Assembly: GCA_947470165.1 (NCBI GenBank)
Contig: CANISN010000045.1
Span: 1-9,494, forward strand
Direction of reading: 5' to 3'
DNA length: 9,494 nt
Origin: Burkholderiaceae bacterium
Lineage (GTDB): Bacteria > Pseudomonadota > Gammaproteobacteria > Burkholderiales > Burkholderiaceae
Under the pieces are notes generated by a model. It saw only the letters and a program-made list of their open reading frames with translations, was not told the origin of the DNA and searched no databases. A program made the translations under genes and the position numbers. Of this stretch, positions 1 through 6,227 are shown one piece after another. Numbering within the stretch: the stretch's first letter is position 1; each line of letters opens with the position of its first letter.

Positions 1-213
1 GGTATGCCAGCTAAGACAGTTGCTGAGGCATTACAAGCAGCTATTGCTGGTGAAACACATGAGTACACTGATATGTACCCAGGTATGGCTAAGACAGCAC
101 GCGACGAAGGCTTTGACGAAATCGCTGACTGGTTTGAGACCTTAGCTAAGGCTGAGCGTAGCCACGCTAACAAGTTCACCAAAACTTTAGAAGCACATCT
201 TGCTAACGTTTAA
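1..213 (+). CDS. Rubrerythrin, C-terminal part (5' end outside window)
   Basis: Rubrerythrins are non-haem diiron proteins that reduce peroxide in the cytoplasm. The frame is open from base 1, so the real start lies upstream and the ATG at 4 is internal. The visible 70 residues contain the family signatures [15 protein letters not shown] and, further on, [20 protein letters not shown]. The latter supplies the E and ExxH ligands of the second half of the four-helix diiron bundle. The protein ends shortly after this helix (stop TAA 211-213), so there is no C-terminal rubredoxin domain of the kind seen in classical rubrerythrin; whether an N-terminal one exists cannot be seen. A strong hairpin terminator follows about 60 bases downstream. 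Family assignment is secure; the physiological role is inferred from the family. Confidence 0.9.
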   Translation, partial: GMPAKTVAEALQAAIAGETHEYTDMYPGMAKTARDEGFDEIADWFETLAKAERSHANKFTKTLEAHLANV

Positions 214-270
214 TTAGATTAGATTTAATCAAGAATCCTCTGATCTCTTAAAAGATATGAGGTAAAAAAG

Positions 271-302
271 AAGCCCCCGGATCAAAAATTCAGGGGCTTT
301 TT
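271..302 (+). terminator. Intrinsic terminator, probably bidirectional
   Basis: The arms AAGCCCC (271-277) and GGGGCTT (293-299) form a 7-bp GC-rich stem, followed on the plus strand by a run of Ts. On the minus strand the same hairpin is followed by CTTCTTTTTT, from the A-run at 264-269. It therefore can end transcription of the rubrerythrin gene and of the convergent gene at 362-922. Confidence 0.88.
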
Positions 303-361
303 ACCATCTCCCTTCAGACAATGACTTATTAAGCTTTTGTCACATCAACATGGTGAGTATT

Positions 362-922
362 CTAGCCCTCACTTGCTACTTGAGCCTCAGCAAACTTCAT
401 CTCTAAAGTCAGTCGCTTAAAAGCAGACTGATCTGGGTAAGTTTTTGATAAAAAATAGATTAACTCTCGGTCGGATTTTCCATATTGGTGTTCTTTTAGT
501 AACAGCCTCAGAGCCCAAATTAACTGCAGAGAATTACGCTCATCACGCAAGGTTCCCTCTCCCTCATCAACAGACTCAGTAAGCGCATCTAAGTTTAGGT
601 CTTGAGCGAAAGAAATCAACCCCGTCGGCATAGGCCATTTTTGAATATGATGAGCCCAATATAAAAAACGCTTAAAGTCAACGCGCATATTTTGAGCGGA
701 AAAGTTTTGAATCCAGGCGTGCTCTGTTAGGAGATCTAGTTTGATCTTAAATTCAGAGTACCTATTTCCAAAATTGGCTCGATCAAAGTGAAGCTCGCCA
801 GCAGCATCCCTGACAGGAAATTTAATTTTCTTTGGATTAATACCCTGGACAAGCGCAGCAGCTTGCCATGTATAGACATAGGGTCTAGAGGACCAGTAAT
901 CCCAATCAATATCAACAGCCAT
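362..922 (-). CDS. Hypothetical protein, 186 aa, tryptophan-rich N-terminus
   Basis: I do not recognise a named family. The protein is soluble-looking, with no signal peptide or membrane segment. Residues 6-33 (DWDYWSSRPYVYTWQAAAL, then QGINPKKI) match a loose pattern, W..W....LW.A..L..GI.P, that I recall from uncharacterised proteins in proteobacterial accessory regions. Another aromatic cluster lies at 83-98 (DFKRFLYWAHHIQKWP), and the C-terminal third (about 127-183) is charged and helical. The start ATG at 920-922 is preceded by AAGG at 5-base spacing, a modest ribosome binding site. A candidate promoter lies just upstream at 938-965. It converges on the rubrerythrin gene and shares its terminator. 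It borders the decayed region to its right, consistent with an accessory gene. Confidence 0.8.
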   Translation of the reverse strand: MAVDIDWDYWSSRPYVYTWQAAALVQGINPKKIKFPVRDAAGELHFDRANFGNRYSEFKIKLDLLTEHAWIQNFSAQNMRVDFKRFLYWAHHIQKWPMPTGLISFAQDLNLDALTESVDEGEGTLRDERNSLQLIWALRLLLKEHQYGKSDRELIYFLSKTYPDQSAFKRLTLEMKFAEAQVASEG

Positions 923-937
923 AAACGCCTTATGTCA

Positions 938-965
938 TATTTACTTGTGTGCCCTAGTATGCCAA
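938..965 (-). promoter_or_regulatory. Candidate sigma-70 promoter for the 186-aa hypothetical gene
   Basis: On the minus strand, TTGGCA (960-965, five of six to the -35 consensus) is followed after 16 bases by TAAATA (938-943, a weak -10). A transcript starting about 7 bases on would have a short leader containing the AAGG site before the ATG at 922. The -10 is poor, so this is tentative. Confidence 0.35.
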
Positions 966-1031
966 AAAATAGACTGAGTTTATAGAAGATTCTGTTAGAT
1001 TAAGATTTACTGGTAAAGCAATCTCGATAAT

Positions 1032-1379
1032 ATAAAAATAATTAAACTTCTGCCATGCTTACTGCTAGTCACAAGCAATGCCTTTTCTAGTGTGTCGATC
1101 TGAGTGTTTGAGGCCAAAATTAAATCTCACGACACGGATACTTATCTTATTGGACTCGCCAGCGGACCCAATACTGCAAACAGAGCCCTAAAGCTGAATA
1201 AGAATCCACCTTTATATTGCCTGCCGCCTTTCCTTAAACTCAGCGCTAGTAACTAAAGGGAAATCATTTCTCTGGGCATTAAAGATATCCCTGCGAGTAG
1301 GTTAGAGCCAGGGTCTGGAGATATTGATGAAATACTACTCAAAAAGTTAATTGAGCTTTACCCTTGCGGCTATAACTAG
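1032..1379 (+). pseudogene. Decayed small secreted protein, Rap1a/Tai-like
   Basis: One reading frame runs the length of a typical 115-residue secreted protein but is broken by TGA at 1101-1103 and TAA at 1254-1256; it ends at TAG 1377-1379. The start is apparently also lost: the position expected for ATG reads ATA (1032-1034), followed by a good signal peptide, KIIKLLPCLLLVTSNAFS. After the first stop the frame reads DTYLIGLASGPNTANRALK, then a proline-flanked cysteine stretch, NPPLYCLPPFLKLS. After the second stop it reads through to ILLKKLIELYPCGYN. The G(L/V)..G...AN, FC.P and terminal (F/Y)PC pattern is that of small periplasmic proteins related to the Rap1a/Tai immunity family. No frameshift is needed, so decay looks recent and by point mutation. 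The pseudogene state is seen directly; the family call is from memory of its motifs. Confidence 0.68.
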
Positions 1380-1395
1380 TAGATCCCTCAGCAAC

Positions 1396-1581
1396 TCAAG
1401 GTTTTTTATTCTCAGAAGCATACTTCTCGGCCACAGCAGAGAAGTACTGCATCACATCTCGATCTATAGCGATCACTTCAGATCCACGAGACTCAAAGGT
1501 AGGGGTGCTCCAAAGCAGAAAGTAGCCCCCAAAAATGAGTAAGGCAATTGCTAAGAGGCACGGGGCAAGATAGACTCTCAT
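1396..1581 (-). CDS. Small single-pass membrane protein, 61 aa
   Basis: Family not recognised. Residues 1-25 form one hydrophobic segment after MRVY (APCLLAIALLIFGGYFLLW), either a membrane anchor or an uncleaved signal. The remainder, about 35 residues, is polar and probably helical (DVMQYFSAVAEKYASENKK). The ATG at 1579-1581 lies 14 bases after the stop of the 60-aa gene upstream. A GAGG overlapping that stop, about 11 bases from the ATG, is a possible but distant ribosome binding site. The two genes thus look like a bicistronic unit. Coding status is inferred from composition, a plausible membrane segment and operon placement; the small size keeps confidence moderate. Confidence 0.58.
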   Translation of the reverse strand: MRVYLAPCLLAIALLIFGGYFLLWSTPTFESRGSEVIAIDRDVMQYFSAVAEKYASENKKP

Positions 1582-1595
1582 GGTGAAAAAAGGCC

Positions 1596-1778
1596 TCAGT
1601 GCAGCTTAGGCGACACAGGAGCGCCATGGATCACATTGGGGAGTGGCATCGTGGAATGAACATCTTGATTCGATTTTGGAGGCCAAGTAAGCGACTCCCT
1701 AACTAAATCATCGATAGACAACTCTACGAAGACCTCAGAGCTAGAAATGCCTGCACCTTTTAATTTCACTAGATTCAT
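1596..1778 (-). CDS. Small hypothetical protein, 60 aa
   Basis: Family not recognised. The frame is open back to 1823, but I place the start at the ATG 1776-1778 because an unusually strong ribosome binding site, AAGGGGGTG, sits 3 bases upstream (1782-1790) and nothing comparable precedes the upstream ATG. The protein begins MNLVKLKGAGISSSEVFVEL and continues with a short acidic segment (SIDDLVRESLTWPP). The last 20 residues are rich in proline, serine and histidine and look disordered. There is no membrane segment. It is followed after 14 bases by the 61-aa membrane protein gene. The two genes lie between two decayed plus-strand genes. Confidence 0.58.
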   Translation of the reverse strand: MNLVKLKGAGISSSEVFVELSIDDLVRESLTWPPKSNQDVHSTMPLPNVIHGAPVSPKLH

Positions 1779-1781
1779 ATT

Positions 1782-1790
1782 CACCCCCTT
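1782..1790 (-). promoter_or_regulatory. Strong ribosome binding site that fixes a start
   Basis: AAGGGGGTG on the minus strand, 3 bases before the ATG at 1778. It decides the start of the 60-aa protein and is the strongest Shine-Dalgarno match in the left half of the window. Confidence 0.65.
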
Positions 1791-1865
1791 AGAACAGCAC
1801 TCATAGCTTAATCGTAGGCTCAATTTGCTAAATTTAAAAGTGCCAATCAGGTGATTTCTTATCTG

Positions 1866-2141
1866 ATGAAATCAGCTTGTAAGCCCTTAATCTATATAGA
1901 GAAAATGCTTCAGATGGAGTAGCTAGGCGGTATTGCACCGCAAAAAATAGAAATTTATCTCAATGATTTCAAGGTGATAACAGAGTTAAGTGAGGCTAAG
2001 TTTAACTGCCTGTGTGAAGGTATTAATTTGACTCTAGATATTGCTCAATTATTACTGAAACATAATGAATCTGACAGAATTTAGGAATCTTTATATCGAA
2101 ATCATCTAAAGAACAGACTCACGGGAGAAGTCACGCTTTAA
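1866..2141 (+). pseudogene. Degenerate small gene, possibly Rap1a-like
   Basis: A frame from ATG 1866 to TAA 2139-2141 (92 codons with the terminal stop) is interrupted by TAG at 1920-1922 and TAG at 2082-2084. The middle segment is protein-like: KIEIYLNDFKVITEL, then AKFNCLCEGINLTLDIAQ and LLLKHNES. After the second stop it continues ESLYRNHLKNRLTGEVTL. The stretch FNCLCEGINLTLDIAQLLLK resembles the FCLPEGV-plus-helix segment of Rap1a/Tai-type proteins, the family suggested for the pseudogene at 1032-1379. This copy shows no clear signal peptide and no terminal FPC. An AGGTGA lies 11 bases before the ATG. It could instead be chance open sequence, because only about 53 codons are uninterrupted. 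It occupies most of the otherwise gene-free interval 1779-2158. Confidence 0.36.
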
Positions 2142-2158
2142 ATACCATCCTGTCTTAA

Positions 2159-2707
2159 TTAAACTGTGATGAGCTCCCAAGCACCATTCAATTTGGCGTG
2201 AAACGGCTCATGATATTGATAAAACTCTATCTCTCCGAAGCTACGGTTTTCTTCCAAAATTTGATTCGATAAGTCCGCAATACTGGAGGGTTGCCAATTA
2301 AAGTTAGGTTGTTCTACCCAAGCGCGAATACCCTCCTCCCGCTTAATAAAATGATCCATTGAGCCAATCATTTTTGCAATATCTCCACCATAAGTCACGA
2401 TTGCTCTTAAAAACTTTGGTGAATCAACTAATGCAAGCTGAATCACTATGTAAGGCAAGGCAAATGCTAAGGCCTTATGCTTGCGGACATTACGAAAATA
2501 CACCTGCTTAGTAATATCCCATTGCTTATCAGTACTGTTGAGGGAGTAATCAAAAATCCAATTTTTGCTATAAAAGAAAATACATTGTTGACCAACAATT
2601 TCCTTAGTAATCGTCTTAATATGAGTTTGCTCACGCAGTAAGCGTAACTGCTCAAAAGGCTGTAATTTTGCGGCCGACTCATCTCTAGGGTCATTAGACG
2701 AACTCAT
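2159..2707 (-). CDS. Hypothetical protein, 182 aa, coupled to the 398-aa membrane protein
   Basis: Family not recognised. The N-terminal 40 residues are charged and helical (LQPFEQLRLLREQ). A mixed aromatic region follows (CIFFYSKNWIFDYSLN, 42-57). Residues 78-94 (HKALAFALPYIVIQLALVD) are hydrophobic but bounded by charges and too weak to call a membrane segment with confidence. The C-terminus is acidic and aromatic (FGEIEFYQYHEPFH). Its ATG overlaps the TGA of the preceding gene as ATGA (2704-2707), which indicates translational coupling and suggests that the two products act together. It is the last gene of the putative bactofilin operon; no clear intrinsic terminator was seen below it. Confidence 0.82.
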   Translation of the reverse strand: MSSSNDPRDESAAKLQPFEQLRLLREQTHIKTITKEIVGQQCIFFYSKNWIFDYSLNSTDKQWDITKQVYFRNVRKHKALAFALPYIVIQLALVDSPKFLRAIVTYGGDIAKMIGSMDHFIKREEGIRAWVEQPNFNWQPSSIADLSNQILEENRSFGEIEFYQYHEPFHAKLNGAWELITV

Positions 2708-3900
2708 TCTTGCTTCTTAAATTGCTCAAGTACCAAATCGGCATTATCACCAAGATCTCTATTGATGCGGTATACCCAGTTTTGGTCGTATATAAAAAAA
2801 TATTTTCGTAAGAAGGGGTCCGCTAAAACTATCTTCTTAAAATTACCTTCACTTAAAGCTTTCACAGTCTCTAGAGTTTTTTGCTGATCAGCCTTCATTA
2901 TTCCTACAGAAGTTTGTTTTTGAATACGCTCCAACAAATCTGCTTTAGAAGTAAATCCTTCATAAAATGCCGGACAACATTGAATCACGCCCTTTGGCCG
3001 GACTCCAGCCCAGATAAAGTCATCGTTACCATACTTAAAATTCGATGGCGTAACAGATAATTTTTGCTTACTACCCTCTGCAACCCATAGCCCAATCCAG
3101 CGATCATTGATCGGGGTGACAGCAGATTTTGTGGATACATCAGCAGGCGCCTCAATCGGAGAGCTAGAGGTAGCGGGGATTGAATTATTAACCGCCTGAT
3201 CAGTATTGGTCTCCGTAATTGGGGTGGGGACAAAGGTTGCAGGTTCATTTGCACTGTACTTATTTGCATAATATAGGCCACCTAGCACAACCGCAAACAA
3301 GGAAACTCCCAAAAGCAAAATTAAGCGGGAATGATTTTGCATTGGTAACACCGCCACCTCAGAATCGAATGATTTGCTGAGACTCTCTTCGCTAGAGATT
3401 CCTTCAATCGGATTAATGAGGCTTAACTTCTCTTGTAGTTTTTCTTGGGGCTGAGTCGTAATAATACTAGGGGCTCTTCTAAGGTATTGATCTGGACACT
3501 CTAGCTGATGGGCAAAAATAAGGGCTTCCTCCACACCAGAAAATAGTTTTTCTCGGCAAGTAAGCTGATCTAAAACTGAATTTTTTTCGATTCCGTATTT
3601 ATTAACTAAATACAATTTATAAGAATCCTGATTTAAATCCTTTTCCCCAGAGAATATGGGGAAAGATGAGATTTTTTGAGGCACAAAGATGATCCCAAAT
3701 GCAATAAACAAGATGCCAATTAACCATTTCAACTGAACGAGATAATGCAATTGGACCTGTATAAATTGATCCAGTGTGGGGCTATTAAATGGTGAATGAC
3801 TCGATTGAATAGAGGCAATAATTAATATCACCCCACACAACAGGGCAGTGATCTTCAGGGCGAACTGAGGTGCACGCGATTTTCGAGAAACATCAAGCAT
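2704..3900 (-). CDS. Membrane protein with three predicted transmembrane segments, 398 aa
   Basis: Family not recognised. Three hydrophobic segments are visible at about 14-31, 57-74 and 192-211. The basic N-terminus (SRKSRAPQFALK) suggests that residues 1-13 are cytoplasmic, that 75-190 form a charged cytoplasmic domain, and that everything after 212 is periplasmic. A Ser/Thr/Pro-rich linker (218-265) leads to a C-terminal domain of about 130 residues that begins DRWIGLWVAEG, contains a CC pair at 308-309 and has an aromatic patch RKYFFIYDQNWVYRI near 365-379. The ATG (3898-3900) has no strong ribosome binding site and follows an 81-base gap after the 114-aa gene. Its stop overlaps the start of the 182-aa gene. 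In a bactofilin/ParA operon it is a reasonable candidate for the membrane-embedded partner or receptor; that is inference. Confidence 0.88.
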   Translation of the reverse strand: MLDVSRKSRAPQFALKITALLCGVILIIASIQSSHSPFNSPTLDQFIQVQLHYLVQLKWLIGILFIAFGIIFVPQKISSFPIFSGEKDLNQDSYKLYLVNKYGIEKNSVLDQLTCREKLFSGVEEALIFAHQLECPDQYLRRAPSIITTQPQEKLQEKLSLINPIEGISSEESLSKSFDSEVAVLPMQNHSRLILLLGVSLFAVVLGGLYYANKYSANEPATFVPTPITETNTDQAVNNSIPATSSSPIEAPADVSTKSAVTPINDRWIGLWVAEGSKQKLSVTPSNFKYGNDDFIWAGVRPKGVIQCCPAFYEGFTSKADLLERIQKQTSVGIMKADQQKTLETVKALSEGNFKKIVLADPFLRKYFFIYDQNWVYRINRDLGDNADLVLEQFKKQE

Positions 3901-3981
3901 CTACATTCTTTCGGTAATTTTGGCAGTACTTTCCGACTGCTAACTGAATCAGAAAGTATGAATTAATTTTAACTTTAGGGA

Positions 3982-4326
3982 TTAGGAGGAGCGGGTTGGA
4001 GTAGCACTCCTAGTTTCATCATCCTGAGCTGGTTTCTCTGCTTCTGGATCTTTCGCATCCGCAGCACTATCCTTCTCTGCACTGGCCGGCAATTTTGCCT
4101 CTTTCTCTAAAACTACCTTAACAAAAGTGTCGGTTGAGCCAAAGTTATCAATCCAATGGAAGCTTTCAAGAAATTGTTCCTTGGGCATAAAACGAAGGTT
4201 TGAATCACTGAGATTTTTGTACTCAACGAAGCACACTCCAAGAGCATTGGGTGCATAAAGTTGCTTAACGGCAACTTGCACACCATTTTCATCTTCAAAT
4301 ATATCATTTCTTATTGGGTCGTTCAT
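3982..4326 (-). CDS. Hypothetical protein, 114 aa, with acidic disordered tail
   Basis: Family not recognised. Residues 1-75 form a small folded-looking domain rich in beta-type residues (NGVQVAVKQLYAPNALGVCF, then EYKNLSDSNLRFMPKEQFL). Residues 76-114 are a low-complexity tail of A, E, D, K, P and T, very probably disordered. There is no signal peptide or membrane segment, so it should be cytoplasmic. It lies 45 bases after the ParA-like gene on the same strand. No good ribosome binding site precedes the ATG at 4324-4326. A small protein directly after a ParA-like gene may be an adaptor for the ATPase, but it shows no ParB-like domain or helix-turn-helix. Confidence 0.82.
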   Translation of the reverse strand: MNDPIRNDIFEDENGVQVAVKQLYAPNALGVCFVEYKNLSDSNLRFMPKEQFLESFHWIDNFGSTDTFVKVVLEKEAKLPASAEKDSAADAKDPEAEKPAQDDETRSATPTRSS

Positions 4327-4371
4327 GGCGGCTCTGAGCTATAAATTGAGGCGATTAAAGGCAGGCAAATA

Positions 4372-5277
4372 CTATTTAGACCGGCGCAAGAATGCAGGTA
4401 AAAAGCGGCTGCCTCTTGGCAACTCAACAATCGAATCATCTTTGGGTGCCTGAGTACTATCTACTGAGGGCTTTGCAGCATATCCGCCATATATTCCTAA
4501 CTCACGAGCACGTGAACGGTAGTCATCCAAGACGCTGACCTTTTTCACGATCTCACGATTCAATGAGGTTCCCGTCAGTGAGAGTGATTTTCGGATAACA
4601 AGACGATCTTCGATTTTTTTGGCTATAAATTTTCCAAATGTAGAAAAGTTCTCAGCAACCGCTTTATTAGAGCAAACGCATAAAAAATCTTCGTAAACAT
4701 AGGTATCTAAATCTGGTGTCTGATGAATTGGCGGCGTGACATGGCAATTCATTAAGAATTCAAGGTTGGTAAATGATCCGATAGAGGCATATCCAGCATC
4801 AACTTTGCTTGGAGCCACCAAAATAAACTGCCGATTTGCAGCCAAGCGTGACATACGTTTTTGGGCGTACTCCAGAATAAAAATCTCAGTACTGGCGATC
4901 TCAAATTTAGCGCTAGAACTTGGCACGATCACAATGTCAAAATCCAACATGAACTCATCAGATAGTGTCGGATGCCAAGTGAGATCAGAAATACTCACCT
5001 GAACTCCAGAGGAATACTTTCTCACTGCCGCACGAGAGCTCAGTAAGGCTATTCCTGAGTTTTCATAATTGATTTCTGCGCAGTAAGCCTGAACTCCAAT
5101 ATCTGGTGCTTTCTTGGCCCAACGGGAGGAAGATCCCTGTTTATCAAAATCGATTAGAGACACCTTGGCACCCTGCTGCAGGGCAAGATAAGCAGCCAAA
5201 TTCGCGGCAATGGTGCTCTTACCCACGCCACCCTTTTGGTTGGTAACCAATATCCTTATAGGCTCATGACTTTGCAT
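4372..5277 (-). CDS. ParA/MinD-family ATPase
   Basis: P-loop ATPase of the deviant Walker A group, which positions chromosomes, plasmids, division or other large complexes by nucleotide-dependent dimerisation on a surface. Numbered from the chosen start, the deviant Walker A is [10 protein letters not shown] (13-22, signature lysine 15). The A' motif is [12 protein letters not shown] (42-53). Walker B is probably VSISDL (94-99, Asp98), followed by the typical strand [11 protein letters not shown] (112-122). The last residues, [13 protein letters not shown], form a basic amphipathic tail. I chose the ATG at 5277 because AAGAAG lies 6 bases upstream. Other starts are ATG 5283 and TTG 5307, which would overlap the stop of the preceding bactofilin gene. 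No ParB-like gene or parS-like site was recognised nearby. It probably positions, or is positioned by, the adjacent bactofilins (inferred). Confidence 0.92.
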   Translation of the reverse strand: MQSHEPIRILVTNQKGGVGKSTIAANLAAYLALQQGAKVSLIDFDKQGSSSRWAKKAPDIGVQAYCAEINYENSGIALLSSRAAVRKYSSGVQVSISDLTWHPTLSDEFMLDFDIVIVPSSSAKFEIASTEIFILEYAQKRMSRLAANRQFILVAPSKVDAGYASIGSFTNLEFLMNCHVTPPIHQTPDLDTYVYEDFLCVCSNKAVAENFSTFGKFIAKKIEDRLVIRKSLSLTGTSLNREIVKKVSVLDDYRSRARELGIYGGYAAKPSVDSTQAPKDDSIVELPRGSRFLPAFLRRSK

Positions 5278-5303
5278 ATTCATCTTCTTAAGCGATTCGA
5301 CAG

Positions 5304-5720
5304 TCAAGTAGCTTCAACATCACCATCAGCAAGGAGGTTTACCTCTGTAATCTTAGAGAGCTTTCCACTTAACCTCGCACCATGCTCAATTCCGATCTGT
5401 GCATAAACAATGTCGCCATGCACATCAGCACCACTGTGTAACTCAACTCGTTCGGATGCTAATACATTGCCCTCTACACGACCAGCAACTAATACCCGTA
5501 CACCAGAAATATTGCCTTGTACTAAGCCGGTCTTTCCAAGCGCAATACAAACATCAGCACCATATTTAGTTTCGACATCACCAATAATCGTGCCATCAAT
5601 TCTCAAACTCTTGCTTGCAACAATTCGTCCAAAAATCTCTAAATCCGGTCCGATGATGGATCCAAACGTCTCCCTAGATGGGTCGAGCATTCGGATTGCA
5701 TGACTTTGCTTAAAGGCCAT
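5304..5720 (-). CDS. Bactofilin (third of the cluster), 138 aa
   Basis: Bactofilins are cytoskeletal proteins that polymerise without nucleotide through a right-handed beta-helix and scaffold wall-modifying or positioning machinery at the inner membrane. Residues about 18-122 show the repeating hydrophobic/glycine pattern: [55 protein letters not shown] and [13 protein letters not shown]. The N-terminal 17 residues ([17 protein letters not shown]) are basic and may be a tail. The second repeat block contains a slightly irregular turn ([18 protein letters not shown]). It follows the 157-aa bactofilin by 14 bases, and its TGA lies next to the ParA-like gene, so co-expression is very likely. It is clearly distinct in sequence from its two sister bactofilins. 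Confidence 0.92.
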   Translation of the reverse strand: MAFKQSHAIRMLDPSRETFGSIIGPDLEIFGRIVASKSLRIDGTIIGDVETKYGADVCIALGKTGLVQGNISGVRVLVAGRVEGNVLASERVELHSGADVHGDIVYAQIGIEHGARLSGKLSKITEVNLLADGDVEAT

Positions 5721-5734
5721 GTCTTTTCACATTA

Positions 5735-6208
5735 CTAGTTCTTAATAAACTTTCCAGACACCTTGCCGCCGCGCTGTATATGGATATATTTATAGCTAAT
5801 CGTTCCATCAACATGTGCCAGGGGGCCAACATTCAAATCCTCGCAATTGACTTCGCCTTTGAGATGACCCTTAATCACTAACTGATCAGAGTTCAACTCA
5901 CCGTCAACGTGACCGCTTGCATCGATGAGCACAGACTTTGCAGTAATTTTTCCGCGCACAGTACCAGCGATATTCAGAATTCCATCGGAAGTAATCGTGC
6001 CTTCAAAAATAAAGCCTTCGCTAATAATGGATGGTTTTGCAATGCCGGGGCGATTGACTGTTTCAGCACGAGACACTTGCTCATAAGAAGAGGTAGCAGC
6101 AATTATTTCCTCTTCCGTGGAAGAGGATTGTGCATAACCATCTAGTTGCTCATCTGCGATTTTGTCTTCGCCATTATTAGGTGTTGAATTTTTTGAAAAA
6201 ATAGACAT
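5735..6208 (-). CDS. Bactofilin (second of the cluster), 157 aa
   Basis: This is the most canonical bactofilin of the three. Residues 1-58 form a polar, probably disordered N-terminal tail. Residues 60-156 form the beta-helix, with repeats SEGFIFEGTI, ILNIAGTVRGKI, VLIDASGHVDGEL, LVIKGHLKGEV, LNVGPLAHVDGTI and IHIQRGGKVSGKF, and almost no C-terminal tail. The protein begins MSIFSKNSTPNN. The FSK near the N-terminus resembles, as I recall it, the membrane-targeting peptide at the start of Caulobacter BacA (MFSK...), so this subunit may tie the filament to the membrane. The gene lies 19 bases after the 112-aa bactofilin gene and 14 bases before the 138-aa one. No strong ribosome binding site is visible. 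Confidence 0.94.
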   Translation of the reverse strand: MSIFSKNSTPNNGEDKIADEQLDGYAQSSSTEEEIIAATSSYEQVSRAETVNRPGIAKPSIISEGFIFEGTITSDGILNIAGTVRGKITAKSVLIDASGHVDGELNSDQLVIKGHLKGEVNCEDLNVGPLAHVDGTISYKYIHIQRGGKVSGKFIKN

Positions 6209-6227
6209 CGTTTTTAGCTTAAAGAGA

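Noticed and set aside
788..985. Plus-strand open frame of 65 codons
   Set aside because: It lies mostly antisense to the 186-aa gene at 362-922, which has better composition and a ribosome binding site; shadow frame.
1351..1542. Plus-strand open frame of 63 codons
   Set aside because: It overlaps the end of the pseudogene in another frame and is antisense to the 61-aa membrane protein; no supporting signal.
2985..3281. Minus-strand 98-codon frame inside the 398-aa gene
   Set aside because: It is rich in R, L and P, as expected for an out-of-frame translation of the linker-coding DNA; contained in a convincing gene.
5410..5703. Plus-strand 97-codon frame opposite the 138-aa bactofilin
   Set aside because: Antisense shadow of a clear bactofilin gene, with a T/S/P-rich composition and no ribosome binding site.
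5909..6145. Plus-strand 78-codon frame opposite the 157-aa bactofilin
   Set aside because: Antisense shadow of a well-supported gene.
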